This document shows positions 9,124 through 18,523 of a DNA stretch of 64,000 nt, in pieces (position 1 is the first letter of the stretch; each line of letters opens with the position of its first letter). Both the position numbers and the translations under genes were made by a program. The DNA comes from Hyphomonadaceae bacterium (GTDB lineage: Bacteria; Pseudomonadota; Alphaproteobacteria; Caulobacterales; Aquidulcibacteraceae): the NCBI GenBank assembly GCA_016791425.1, contig JAEUMQ010000001.1:623138-687137 (forward strand). The letters are read 5' to 3'. The notes beneath the pieces are model-generated. The model saw only the letters and a list, made by a program, of their open reading frames with translations, ran no database searches and was not told the DNA's origin.

Positions 9124-9609
9124 ATGCTGACCAGCAAAGCAAAATACGCCCTGCGCGCGATGATCGACCTCGCCGGCCAGACCGGAGAGGGCCCGCGGCG
9201 CCCCTTCTTCATCGGCGATATCGCCGAGCGCCAGGGCATTCCGCGCCGCTTCCTGGAAAACATCCTCCTGGAGCTGCGCAAGCACGGCCTTGTGGTGTCC
9301 CATCGCGGCAAGATGGGCGGCTACGCGCTCGCCAAGGCGCCGGACCTGATCACGTTCGCCGATGTCATCCGCGCGATCGACGGCCCGCTGGCGTGGACGC
9401 CGTGCAGCAGCCGCACCGCCTATCAGCGTTGCGAAGATTGCAAGGATGAGATGACCTGCGCCATCCGCAAGACGCTGGTGAAAGTGCGCGACGCCAGCGC
9501 CGTGATCCTGGAAGGCACGACCGTCCTTGACGCCGCCCGCAGCGGCGCCCCCGTCGGCCTCGATGCGCCGACGGCGAAAGCCAAGCCCTCGAAGGCGCAG
9601 GCCGGCTAG
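9124..9609 (+). CDS. Rrf2-family transcriptional regulator
   Basis: 161-aa winged-helix regulator. It begins MLTSKAKYALRAMIDLA with the wing/recognition region RRFLENILLELRKHGLVVSHRGKMGGYALA, typical of Rrf2. Four cysteines follow in CSSRTAYQRCEDCKDEMTC, a region where relatives such as IscR bind an iron-sulfur cluster, so Fe-S or thiol sensing is possible. A Pro/Ala/Lys-rich tail ends the protein. Placed between organosulfur dioxygenases and sulfate uptake genes, it is the likely local sulfur regulator; a CysB-like LysR regulator is not present here. Confidence 0.9.
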   Translation: MLTSKAKYALRAMIDLAGQTGEGPRRPFFIGDIAERQGIPRRFLENILLELRKHGLVVSHRGKMGGYALAKAPDLITFADVIRAIDGPLAWTPCSSRTAYQRCEDCKDEMTCAIRKTLVKVRDASAVILEGTTVLDAARSGAPVGLDAPTAKAKPSKAQAG

Positions 9610-9792
9610 GCCCGCCCAGCAAGTAGGACCGCCCAGCAGCAGGACCGCCTCCGGAGCCCCTCCGGGGCCGCCCACGACACGGCCGATCGACGCCGGCAGG
9701 CCGCACGAGGCGCCCGCCCGCGCGCCTTACGCCGCGTCCCGCCTCCTCGCCCGTCCAGAGAATCCCTAAGACGCCCTTTAGTTTTATCTCGA

Positions 9793-9821
9793 TTGACCCA
9801 GTCGGGTCTACCAAGTCAGAT
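9793..9821 (+). promoter_or_regulatory. Promoter with inverted repeat upstream of the sulfur-block TonB receptor
   Basis: TTGACC (9793-9798) and TCAGAT (9816-9821) with 17-bp spacing form a weak sigma70-like promoter. The inverted repeat GACCC-AGTC-GGGTC (9795-9808) overlaps the -35 and spacer, a classic repressor position. The start codon of the receptor is 79 bp further on. Confidence 0.4.
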
Positions 9822-9899
9822 GACCACGCCCGGCCGCGGGGTAACAGGCGGTCCGGTCTTGGCTGTGGATTTGGCGCTCGGCGCCGCGAGGGGATTTGG

Positions 9900-12458
9900 A
9901 TGAACCGCATCACGCTTGGGGCTTCGGCCTTCGCACTGCTCGCCGCCGCGCTGGCGGCGCCGGCTCAGGCCCAGGAGGCGCAACTGACCTTGGCGTCCGC
10001 GGATGCGGCCGCCGAGGATATCGGCATCGTCGTGACCGCGCGCCGTGTCAGCGAGAACGTGCAGGACGTGCCGATTCCGGTGTCGGTGATCGGCGGCGAG
10101 CTCATCGCCGAAAGCGGCACGAGCAATGTGCTGAAGCTCGAGGAGCTGGTCCCGTCGCTGCAATTCTTCTCGTCCAATCCGCGCAACACCGCGCTCAACA
10201 TCCGCGGCCTCGGGACCACGTTCGGGCTCACCAATGACGGCGTCGAGATCGGCGTGGGCCTCTATGTCGATGGCGTGTTCTGGGCCCGTCCAGGGCAGGC
10301 GGCGCTCGACTTCATCGACGTCGAGCAGATCGAAGTGTTGCGCGGGCCCCAGGGCACGCTCTACGGCAAAAACACGACGGCCGGCGCGATCAACGTCACC
10401 ACGCGTCGCCCGAGCTTCACGCCGGGCACGGACGTCGAGCTCTCGTACGGCAATTACGGCTTCGCACAGGCGAAGGCGTCGATCACCGGCCCGGTCTGGG
10501 GCGATATCGTCGCCGGGCGGCTGTCGTTTTCCGGCACGCAGCGCGACGGCTTCCTCACCCAGGTCAATCGCGGCAATGGCGGCGCCAACAATTACGGCGA
10601 CGACCTGAACGACCTGAACAATCTTGGCGTCCGCGGCTCGCTCCTCTTCGAGTTCAGCGACAGCCTCGAGGCGATCTTCGCCGCCGATTACACGCGCCAG
10701 CGCCCGGAAGGCTATGCGCAGGTGCCCGTGCGCGTGGCGCCGACCTACCGCACGGCGAACCGGCAATTCTTCGGCATCATCGATTCCATCAACGCCACCG
10801 TTCCAGGCACGAATTACAGCTTGCCGGTGGCGGAAACCTTCCGCACGACGGTTTCCAACCCGACCGTCAACGGCATCCCGACCGGCCCGAACGGCATCTA
10901 CGCCGAGTTCGATTCCTTCGCCCGCGTCACCGATGCGGACGTGCCGCACCGCTCCTATCAGAACATCGACGGTGAATCGCTCACCATCAATTGGGACGTC
11001 GGTCCCGGCACGCTGACCTCGATCTCCGCGCGGCGTTTCTGGGACTGGTTCCCTTCCAATGACCGCGACTTCATCGGCCTGCCGATCACCACCGCATCGA
11101 ACAACCGCTCGACGCAATATCAATGGAGTCAGGAAGTCCGATACGCGGGCGACCTCGGCGACAATCTGAGCTTCGTCGTCGGCGCCTTCTACTTCACGCA
11201 GAACATCGCCACCCACAATCTTCAGTCCCAGGGCTGGGCCGCCGCGCGCTGGCTGATCGATCCGCGCGCCTCGAACGTGTTCAGCGGCGGCGGCACGACG
11301 CTCGCCGGCAACGTCGCGGCGTTCATTCCCGGCCTGCTCGACGGCCTGACCCAGATCCAGAACGTCTACACCGAGACGACGAGCGCGGCGGTATTCAGCC
11401 AGATCGAATGGTCCGTGACCGACCGGCTCCGGCTCATCCCCGGCATCCGCTTCAACTACGATGAGAAGTCCGTCGATTACGACTCGCCCGTGACCGGCGG
11501 CCTCAATCCCGCCACCCGTCCCGACCTCGGCGCCGGAGCGATCCAGGCGGCGAAGAACTCGATCCTGTCGCGGCAGACCTATTCCGCCGACACCGACGAC
11601 ACCAACATCTCCGGCCAGTTCACGGTCGCCTACGACTTCGCCGACAACATCAACGCCTACGCCACCTATGCGACGAGCTTCAAATCATTTGGCTTGAACG
11701 TGGCGGGCATTCCCGCCGCCAGCACGCCGGTCGTGATCGAGCCGGAGGAGGTCACGCACTACGAGATTGGCGTCAAGACGGAGCCCTTCCGCGGCGCCGT
11801 CTTCAACCTCACCGCCTACAACACCGAGATCGAAGACTATCAGACCTCGGTCGTGGCCAACGTCGTCGGCACGTTGCGCGGCTATCTTGCCAACGCCGAG
11901 AAGGTGCGCGTGCGCGGCGTCGAGGCCGATTGGTCCGCGCGCCTCTCCGACAATTTCTCCACCTATGGCGCGCTGGCCTGGACCGATGGGGAATATGTCA
12001 GCTTCCCCAATTCGCCGCTGCCGATCGAACAGACCGGCCGCCCGATCCCGAATCCCAACGGCTCGGGCACGATCACCGCTCCGTCCACGGATATTTCCGG
12101 CGCGCGGCTGCCGGGCATCTCCGACTGGGCTGCCTCCATCGGCGGCGAATACACGATCCCGAGCCTCTTCCTGGGGCGCGAGGGCGAGTACTTCATCGCC
12201 GCCGACGCAAGCTATCGCTCCGATTATTCCTCCGACCCGGCCGCGTCCGAATACATGGTCATCGACGGCTATTCGCTCGTGAACGCGCGCATCGGCTTCA
12301 AGGCCGCGGACGGCTGGGAGGTCTATCTGTGGGGCCGCAACCTCGCGGACACGGAGTATTTCGACATCCTGGCGACGCAATCCGGCGGCTCGGGCCTCAT
12401 TGTCGGCACGCTCGGCGATCCGCGGACCTACGGGATCACGCTCAGAGGCAGCTTCTAG
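9900..12458 (+). CDS. TonB-dependent outer-membrane receptor
   Basis: 852-aa gated barrel for energised uptake across the outer membrane. A Sec signal peptide ends at AQAQ (residues 22-25), followed by the plug domain with IVVTARR, NIRGLGTTFG and the signature EVLRGPQGTLYGKNTTAGAINV, then the 22-strand barrel ending in the terminal aromatic GSF. It lies between the Rrf2 gene and the sulfate transporter genes, suggesting uptake of a sulfur compound such as a sulfonate or sulfate ester. The ligand cannot be deduced, and iron-siderophore uptake is the main alternative. Confidence 0.92.
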   Translation: MNRITLGASAFALLAAALAAPAQAQEAQLTLASADAAAEDIGIVVTARRVSENVQDVPIPVSVIGGELIAESGTSNVLKLEELVPSLQFFSSNPRNTALNIRGLGTTFGLTNDGVEIGVGLYVDGVFWARPGQAALDFIDVEQIEVLRGPQGTLYGKNTTAGAINVTTRRPSFTPGTDVELSYGNYGFAQAKASITGPVWGDIVAGRLSFSGTQRDGFLTQVNRGNGGANNYGDDLNDLNNLGVRGSLLFEFSDSLEAIFAADYTRQRPEGYAQVPVRVAPTYRTANRQFFGIIDSINATVPGTNYSLPVAETFRTTVSNPTVNGIPTGPNGIYAEFDSFARVTDADVPHRSYQNIDGESLTINWDVGPGTLTSISARRFWDWFPSNDRDFIGLPITTASNNRSTQYQWSQEVRYAGDLGDNLSFVVGAFYFTQNIATHNLQSQGWAAARWLIDPRASNVFSGGGTTLAGNVAAFIPGLLDGLTQIQNVYTETTSAAVFSQIEWSVTDRLRLIPGIRFNYDEKSVDYDSPVTGGLNPATRPDLGAGAIQAAKNSILSRQTYSADTDDTNISGQFTVAYDFADNINAYATYATSFKSFGLNVAGIPAASTPVVIEPEEVTHYEIGVKTEPFRGAVFNLTAYNTEIEDYQTSVVANVVGTLRGYLANAEKVRVRGVEADWSARLSDNFSTYGALAWTDGEYVSFPNSPLPIEQTGRPIPNPNGSGTITAPSTDISGARLPGISDWAASIGGEYTIPSLFLGREGEYFIAADASYRSDYSSDPAASEYMVIDGYSLVNARIGFKAADGWEVYLWGRNLADTEYFDILATQSGGSGLIVGTLGDPRTYGITLRGSF

Positions 12459-12474
12459 GCTGGCCTCGTCCCAA

Positions 12475-12506
12475 GAGATGCCGGCGCCTTCGGGCGTCGG
12501 CATCTC
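12475..12506 (+). terminator. Long UUCG-capped hairpin after TonB receptor gene
   Basis: Arms starting GAGATGCCG and ending CGGCATCTC close a 14-bp stem, with one G-T wobble, around a TTCG tetraloop, 17 bp after the receptor stop. There is only a weak T content afterwards. It probably stops or attenuates transcription between the abundant receptor and the ABC transporter. Confidence 0.6.
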
Positions 12507-12581
12507 GATTGACACGCTCGACTTCCTCGGGCTTCATCCTGGGCTGCCACACCTGGGTCGGGCAAGCGGAGCAAACCGATC

Positions 12582-13598
12582 ATGCATCCGAGCCGTGGGC
12601 AGGTCCTCGCCGCGCTCGCCGGCATTGCCCTGGCCGCGTGCGACGGCGGCGACAAGGGCCGCGCCGCGCCGACCAGGCTGCTCAATGTCTCCTACGATCC
12701 CACGCGCGAGCTGTATGAGGCGATCAACCGCGCGTTCGCCGCGACTTGGGCCGCGCCCGGCGGGGTTGAGATCGCCCAATCGCACGGCGGCTCGGGCCGC
12801 CAGGCGCGCGCGGTGATCGACGGGCTCAAGGCCGACGTGGTGACGCTCGCCGTCCCGTACGATGTCGACAACATCGCCGCCGCCGGCCTCATCGCCGCAG
12901 ACTGGCGCGGACGCCTGCCGCACAACAGCGCGCCGTTCAGCTCCACCGTCGTCTTCCTCGTGCGCTCGGGCAATCCGAAGAACATCCACGACTGGCCCGA
13001 TCTTGTGCGCAGCGGGATCGCGGTCGTCACGCCCAATCCAAAGACATCCGGCGGCGCGCGCTGGAATTACCTTGCGGCCTGGGGCTTCGCGCAGGCGCAG
13101 CCCGACGGTGATGATGCGACGGCGCGCGAATTCGTCCGCCGGCTCTATGCCAACGTCGCCGTGCTCGACACCGGCGCGCGCGGCGCGACCACCACCTTCG
13201 TGCAGCGCGGCATCGGCGACGTGCTCATCGCCTGGGAGAATGAAGCGCATCTCGCGCGCGCGGAAATGGGCGGCGACGATGTCGAGATCGTCACCCCCTC
13301 GACGAGCATCCTGGCCGAGCCCCCCGTCGCCTGGGTCGATCGCGTCGTCGAGGAGCGCGGCACGCGCGAAATCTCGGAGGCCTATCTGCGCTTCCTCTAC
13401 AGGCCCGAGGCGCAGGAGATCGCGGCGCAGAACTTCTACCGCCCCACCGATCCCGCCGTGCTCGCCCGCTACCGCGAGCGCTTCACGGACATACCGCTCA
13501 TCTCGGTCGATCAGGCCTTCGGCGGCTGGACCGAGACGCACCGGAAGCACTTTGCGGACGCCGGCGTCTTCGATCAGATCACGGCGCGCGCGCAATGA
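12582..13598 (+). CDS. sbp: Sulfate ABC transporter substrate-binding protein
   Basis: Periplasmic sulfate-binding protein of 338 aa. The N-terminus has a lipoprotein signal ending in LAAC (Cys about residue 19). Family motifs follow: [43 protein letters not shown] and [19 protein letters not shown], all matching Sbp/CysP. It is first of a four-gene operon with 4-bp overlaps to the permease. Lipidation is unusual compared with the free periplasmic Sbp of enterobacteria. Confidence 0.95.
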   Translation: MHPSRGQVLAALAGIALAACDGGDKGRAAPTRLLNVSYDPTRELYEAINRAFAATWAAPGGVEIAQSHGGSGRQARAVIDGLKADVVTLAVPYDVDNIAAAGLIAADWRGRLPHNSAPFSSTVVFLVRSGNPKNIHDWPDLVRSGIAVVTPNPKTSGGARWNYLAAWGFAQAQPDGDDATAREFVRRLYANVAVLDTGARGATTTFVQRGIGDVLIAWENEAHLARAEMGGDDVEIVTPSTSILAEPPVAWVDRVVEERGTREISEAYLRFLYRPEAQEIAAQNFYRPTDPAVLARYRERFTDIPLISVDQAFGGWTETHRKHFADAGVFDQITARAQ

Positions 13599-14455
13599 CG
13601 GTCGCCGCGTCGGCTTCGTCCGCTGGCTGGCGTCTGACGGCGGGGAGCCCGCTGCCTGGTTTCTGGCCGGCGCTCGGCTTCACGCTGGCCTATCTTTCCT
13701 TCTTCATGCTGCTGCCGCTCGCCGCGCTGGCGCTGCGGCCATGGGAATCTGGCCTCGACCATGTGTGGGCGGTGATCTCGAGCCCCCGCACGGTGCGCGC
13801 CCTGCAGCTCAGCTTCGGCGCCGCGTTCGCGGCCGCCTGCGTCAACGCGGTGTTCGGAACCATCGTCGCCTGGATCCTGGTGCGCTACGAATTTCCCGGC
13901 CGCCGCCTGATCGACGCGATCGTCGATCTGCCCTTCGCCCTGCCGACCGCCGTCGCCGGCATCTCGCTCGCGGCGATCTATGCGCCGAACGGCGCGATCG
14001 GCTCGCTCTTCGCGCCGCACGACATCCGCATCGCCTTCACCCCGCTCGGCGTGATGATCGCGCTGGTTTTCGTCGGCTTCCCGTTCGTCGTGCGCTCGAT
14101 CCAGCCCGTGCTGCAGGATCTCGACGTCGATGTGGAGGAAGCGGCGGCCACGCTTGGCGCGAGCCGTCTTCAGACCATCGCGCGCGTCGTGCTGCCGGCG
14201 ATCTTCCCCGCGCTCTTGGCCGGCTTCTCGCTCTCCTTCGCGCGCGCCGTGGGCGAATACGGCTCGGTGATCTTCATCGCCGGCAACATCCCGAACGTAT
14301 CGGAGATCGCGCCGCTGCTCATCGTCATCCGGCTCGAGGAGTTCGACTATGCCGGCGCCGCGGCGGTCGGGCTCGTGATGCTGGTCGTCTCCCTCATCCT
14401 CCTCTTCATCCTCAACTGGCTGCAGGCGCACGTCGTGCGGAGCGCGAGCCGATGA
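13595..14455 (+). CDS. cysT: Sulfate ABC transporter permease CysT
   Basis: 286-aa inner-membrane permease with about six hydrophobic segments. The EAA loop, which couples to the ATPase, reads [21 protein letters not shown]. The [22 protein letters not shown] segment is specific to CysT/CysU. It overlaps both sbp and cysW by 4 bp, so the operon is translationally coupled. Confidence 0.95.
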   Translation: MTVAASASSAGWRLTAGSPLPGFWPALGFTLAYLSFFMLLPLAALALRPWESGLDHVWAVISSPRTVRALQLSFGAAFAAACVNAVFGTIVAWILVRYEFPGRRLIDAIVDLPFALPTAVAGISLAAIYAPNGAIGSLFAPHDIRIAFTPLGVMIALVFVGFPFVVRSIQPVLQDLDVDVEEAAATLGASRLQTIARVVLPAIFPALLAGFSLSFARAVGEYGSVIFIAGNIPNVSEIAPLLIVIRLEEFDYAGAAAVGLVMLVVSLILLFILNWLQAHVVRSASR

Positions 14456-15297
14456 AGCAGAACCAGGCGCGACGCGATCCGCCCTGGCTCGTCGCAGCCC
14501 TGATCGCGGTGGGCGTCGCCTATCTCGCGATCCTGCTCCTGTTGCCGCTGGTCACGGTGTTCGCCGAGGCGCTGCGGCGCGGCTTCTCCTATTATCTCGG
14601 CGCGATCCGCGAGCACGATGCGCTGGCCGCCATGCGCCTCACCCTGCTCGTCGCGGCGATCGCGGTGCCGCTCAACACCGTGTTCGGTCTCGCCGCCGCA
14701 TGGACCGTCACGAAGTTCGACTTCTTCGGCAAGAGCGCGCTCGTCACGCTGATCGACATTCCCTTCTCGATCTCGCCGGTGATCTCGGGCCTCGTCTATG
14801 TGCTGCTTTACGGCGCCAACGGCTGGTTCGGGCCCCTGCTCGACAAGCTCGGCATCCAGGTGATCTTCAACGTCACGGGCATCGTGCTCGCCACGACGCT
14901 GGTGACGTTGCCCTTCGTGGCGCGCGAGCTCATTCCGCTCATGCAGGCGCAAGGCTCTGACGAGGAGGCCGCCGCCGCAACGCTCGGCGCTGGGCTCTGG
15001 CGCACGCTCTTCTTCGTGACGCTGCCGAACGTCAAATGGGCGCTGATGTACGGCGTGCTGCTCTGCACGGCGCGATCCATGGGCGAATTCGGCGCCGTGG
15101 CGGTCGTCTCGGGCCACATCCGCGGCCAGACCGCGACCATGCCGCTGCACGTGGAGATCCTCTACAACGAATACGCTTATGTCGCCGCCTTCGCGGTCGC
15201 GTCGCTCCTTGCCCTCTTCGCGCTGGTCACTCTGGCGGTGAAGACGCTGCTCGAAGCGCGCTTCGGCGACGAGCTCGCCGCGCAGCGTTGGCGCTGA
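14452..15297 (+). CDS. cysW: Sulfate ABC transporter permease CysW
   Basis: Second membrane subunit, 281 aa, heterodimerising with CysT. Characteristic segments are DIPFSISPVISGLVYVLLYG, the EAA loop DEEAAAATLGAGLWRTLFFVTLPN and ARSMGEFGAVAVVSGHIRG. The ATG at 14452 overlaps the cysT stop; the open frame extends far upstream only because cysT and sbp lack stops in that frame. cysA follows after 3 bp. Confidence 0.95.
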   Translation: MKQNQARRDPPWLVAALIAVGVAYLAILLLLPLVTVFAEALRRGFSYYLGAIREHDALAAMRLTLLVAAIAVPLNTVFGLAAAWTVTKFDFFGKSALVTLIDIPFSISPVISGLVYVLLYGANGWFGPLLDKLGIQVIFNVTGIVLATTLVTLPFVARELIPLMQAQGSDEEAAAATLGAGLWRTLFFVTLPNVKWALMYGVLLCTARSMGEFGAVAVVSGHIRGQTATMPLHVEILYNEYAYVAAFAVASLLALFALVTLAVKTLLEARFGDELAAQRWR

Positions 15298-15300
15298 CGC

Positions 15301-16356
15301 ATGACGCTCGCCATCTCCGACATCGCCAAGAATTACGGGCGCTTCCCGGCGCTCAAATCCGTATCGCTCTTCGCCGAGGACGGCGAGTTCCTGGCCCTGC
15401 TCGGCCCTTCCGGCTCCGGCAAGACCACGCTTCTGCGCGTCATCGCCGGCCTTGAAGTTCCCGATTCCGGCACGATCCAGTTCAGGGGCGAGAACCTGCT
15501 GGCCAAGCCCGTCCGTGAACGGAATATCGGCTTCGTCTTCCAGCATTACGCGCTCTTCCGGCACATGACCGCCGCGCAAAACATCGCGTTCGGCCTGCGC
15601 GCGAAGCCGCGCAGCACGCGTCCCCCCGAAGCCGCGATCAGGTCGAAAGTCGATGAGCTCCTGTCGCTGGTGCAGCTCGAGGGCCTGGGCGCGCGCTATC
15701 CCGCGCAGCTCTCCGGCGGTCAGCGGCAGCGCGTGGCCCTCGCACGCGCGTTGGCGATCGAGCCCCGCATCCTATTGCTCGACGAGCCGTTCGGCGCGCT
15801 CGACGCCAAGGTGCGCCGTGGTCTGCGCCGATGGTTGCGCGACCTGCACGAGCGCACCGGCCTCACCACCATCTTCGTGACCCACGACCAGGAGGAGGCG
15901 CTTGAGCTCGCCGATCGCGTTGCGCTTCTGAAGGACGGCGCGCTCGAGCAGATGGGAACGCCCGAAGAACTCTACCATTCTCCCGAGAGCGCGTTCGTGT
16001 TCGAGTTCCTCGGCGACTGCATCAAGCTGCCCTGCATCGTCGAAGGGGGCATCGCCATCGTCTCCGGCGCCGGCGTGCCGATCGTCGGCGCACGCCCGCC
16101 GCAGAACGGGCCGGCCACCGCCCACATCCGGCCCGATGCATTCAACGTGACCGTTGGCGGCGGCCAGGGTCTGTCCGCCCGGGTGCGCAACGTGTTGTTG
16201 GCCGGCCCCGACGCACGGATCGAGTGCGTGCTCGACTCCGGCGACGCCATCGAAGTGCGCATCGCACACGAGAACGCCGACCGGATCGCGCCGCGCGATC
16301 GGGTGACCCTCGCGCCGCGCGCAGTCCGCGTCTGGCAGTCGAGCTCCATCGCCTGA
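15301..16356 (+). CDS. cysA: Sulfate ABC transporter ATP-binding protein CysA
   Basis: 351-aa ATPase energising sulfate/thiosulfate import. Walker A is GPSGSGKT (35-42), Q-loop FQHYALF near 80, signature [15 protein letters not shown] (137-151), Walker B ILLLDEP (157-163) and the H-loop in [13 protein letters not shown]-terminal TOBE-like regulatory segment ([11 protein letters not shown] onward) is present. Last gene of the operon. Confidence 0.96.
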   Translation: MTLAISDIAKNYGRFPALKSVSLFAEDGEFLALLGPSGSGKTTLLRVIAGLEVPDSGTIQFRGENLLAKPVRERNIGFVFQHYALFRHMTAAQNIAFGLRAKPRSTRPPEAAIRSKVDELLSLVQLEGLGARYPAQLSGGQRQRVALARALAIEPRILLLDEPFGALDAKVRRGLRRWLRDLHERTGLTTIFVTHDQEEALELADRVALLKDGALEQMGTPEELYHSPESAFVFEFLGDCIKLPCIVEGGIAIVSGAGVPIVGARPPQNGPATAHIRPDAFNVTVGGGQGLSARVRNVLLAGPDARIECVLDSGDAIEVRIAHENADRIAPRDRVTLAPRAVRVWQSSSIA

Positions 16357-16411
16357 GGGCGACGCCCCTTTCGTAAAATACTGCGTTCTATCAGATGGAT
16401 ACATTATAAGC

Positions 16412-16423
16412 TGGCGGAGAGGG
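16412..16423 (-). repeat. Candidate attachment-site remnant matching a tRNA-Ser 3' end
   Basis: TGGCGGAGAGGG is the reverse complement of CCCTCTCCGCCA, the usual acceptor-stem 3' strand plus CCA of a tRNA-Ser. No complete tRNA is present, as expected for the displaced copy beside an integrase. The integrase starts about 200 bp away. Twelve bases can match by chance, so this is tentative. Confidence 0.35.
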
Positions 16424-16619
16424 AGTCCGCCCAAACCAGTGTTTGCTGGAGTTCAGACGCGTTCGCCGGTGACCTCCATAACCCGCTGCAATAAAGCCAA
16501 TTTTGGCTCCAGACATCCTACGGCGTTCATTGACGTGCGCCGCCTATCGCGGCACATTGGGGGAAACAAAAGGGGGAACGAGAGTTGGCCTCCCGCTTGT
16601 GCGCTCCAAGGTGAGAACG

Positions 16620-17882
16620 ATGCCTCGACGGGCTCTGACGGATCGAATGGTCAGGCAGGCCAAGCCGGGCGTCCTAATCGACGGCAGAGGCCTCCGGCTT
16701 CGGGTGACGGCGAACCGGCGCTCCGGCGAGATCCGGAAGTCCTGGGTGCTCCGCGTCACCGTCAAAGGCGGATCGGTGCGGGAGCTGGGGCTGGGGTCGG
16801 CCGACGACATTTCTCTTGCGGAGGCGCGCGAGCGAGCCTCGCAGGCGCGCAAGCTCGCCCGAGACGGCATCGACCCTCTCGCCGCGCGTGACGCGGATCG
16901 CGCCGCCAGGGCCGCCGAGGCGGCTCGCGCTATCAGTTTCCGACAATGCGCTGAGGCGTATGTCGATGCTCACCGCGCCGGCTGGAAGAACGCGAAGCAC
17001 GCTGCGCAATGGTCCTCGACGCTGGAGTCCTACGTCTTTTCGGTCTTCGGCGATCTGCCGGTGCAGGCGGTCGACGTCGCACTCGTCATGAAGGCGCTCG
17101 ATCCGATCTGGAAGACCAAGACGGAGACGGCGAGCCGCGTGCGTCAGCGCATCGAGGCGGTGCTCAGCTGGGCCAAAGTCCGGGGCTATCGATCCGGAGA
17201 GAATCCGGCGCAGTGGCGCGGGCATCTCGAAAAATTGCTCCCGCCGCGGTCGAGAGTGCAGCGCGTGAAGCATCATGCGGCGATGCCTTACGCCGAGGTC
17301 CCAGTCTTCATGGCTTCGCTGGGGGAGCGCGACAGCGTCGCGGCCAGCGCGCTCCAGTTCCTCATCCTGACAGCGACACGGACGTCGGAAACCATCAACG
17401 CCAAATGGTCTGAGATCAATTTGGCCGAGGAGGTCTGGACGATCCCCGCTGACCGCATGAAGGCGCGACGCGAGCATCGCGTGCCGCTCTCAAAGGATGC
17501 CGTTGCACTCTTGAAGTCAGTGCAGCCGCTGGAGGGCAAAGCAGGCTGGATCTTCCCTGGAGACCGCGAAACGCGCCCACTGTCGAACATGGCTTTCCTG
17601 GAGCTGCTGAAGCGCATGGGCTGCCCGGTGACCGCGCACGGCTTCCGCACGAGCTTCCGGGTTTGGGCCGCAGAGCGCACGAACTTCCCGCGCGAGACCG
17701 CCGAGGCGGCGTTGGCGCATGTGCTCGCCGATAAAGTCGAGGCCGCGTATCGGCGCACCGACCTGTTCGACGGGCGTCGCAAGCTCATGGAGGCGTGGGC
17801 GCGTTTTTGTGGCGCCCCGAACGCGAAAGGTGAAGTCGTATCGATCGCATCGGCCAGGGGAAGGAAACGAGCCGAAGTCTGA
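16620..17882 (+). CDS. Tyrosine-type site-specific integrase, P4/DUF4102 group
   Basis: 420-aa phage/ICE-type integrase. The N-terminal arm-binding DUF4102-like domain has LTDRMVRQAKPG and IDGRGLRLRV; a SAM-like core-binding domain follows. The catalytic domain shows the first Arg in TATRTSETINAKW, the HGFR box in TAHGFRTSFRVWA, the later His in ALAHVL and the nucleophilic Tyr in AAYRRTDLFDGRRKLM. I chose ATG 16620 (AAGGTGAG ribosome site); the frame opens at 16503. All catalytic residues are present, so it may be active. Such enzymes insert into tRNA 3' ends. Confidence 0.92.
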   Translation: MPRRALTDRMVRQAKPGVLIDGRGLRLRVTANRRSGEIRKSWVLRVTVKGGSVRELGLGSADDISLAEARERASQARKLARDGIDPLAARDADRAARAAEAARAISFRQCAEAYVDAHRAGWKNAKHAAQWSSTLESYVFSVFGDLPVQAVDVALVMKALDPIWKTKTETASRVRQRIEAVLSWAKVRGYRSGENPAQWRGHLEKLLPPRSRVQRVKHHAAMPYAEVPVFMASLGERDSVAASALQFLILTATRTSETINAKWSEINLAEEVWTIPADRMKARREHRVPLSKDAVALLKSVQPLEGKAGWIFPGDRETRPLSNMAFLELLKRMGCPVTAHGFRTSFRVWAAERTNFPRETAEAALAHVLADKVEAAYRRTDLFDGRRKLMEAWARFCGAPNAKGEVVSIASARGRKRAEV

Positions 17883-18523
17883 CATTCGGCTCGAAACTTC
17901 GTGGGGCGGAGATCGCCGTAGGTAGTCATTCGTCACTCGGTACGAACCCGCGATCTCGGCGCCCACGCCGACGTGCTGCGCGCGATTTCGGGGCGGATAG
18001 GCGTCCACGGAACCGGCAGCAGCTCAAACGGCTGCCCATGTTATGAGCGGCATCGTCAATCTGTCAGCGCGCTTCACGCCCCGCGCCGATCCGATGCAGA
18101 CGCTCGATCGTATAGGGACGGCTCTATGCTCTCGGCGGCTCAAGTCAGGAGGCCGATCGTCACCGCGTTGATGGTGCAATTTCAGACGTTCGGAATCGTG
18201 CTCCCGGTGATGGGGCCGATGCCGGGCATCGTCGCGAGCCGCCGGCTCACTGCGTTCTCACGATGCCACAACAAAATTCGTTCTCGAGGGGTTCGAGCTG
18301 CGCATCGACGCCTTCCAGGGGCCCTGAAGACGCCACGCCAGCGAACCCGGTCAAGACGAGGCGGTCACACCACCATCACGTCAGAACGTGGCGACAGCAG
18401 CGACACGCAGAGCCGAACGCCACACCGAAGACGTCGAGCTCAAGGTCACTGACTTCGAAGACACGATCGTTTCAACGATTGTCTGTTGGACTCAGCCAGA
18501 CAGCGGATTATCAGCTCCGTGCG
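17883..18523. other. About 640 bp between integrase and TetR gene with no recognisable gene
   Basis: Open frames here are short, overlap each other and show no family motif. A short in-frame stretch TKFVLEGFELRIDAFQGP (about 18270-18325) could be a remnant of a larger lost protein, but I cannot name it. The texture suits the inner edge of a mobile element. Confidence 0.4.

Noticed and set aside
17973-18452. Open frame of 159 codons between integrase and TetR gene
   Set aside because: Composition is basic and low-complexity, no ribosome site, no family motif, and it overlaps other open frames equally well.
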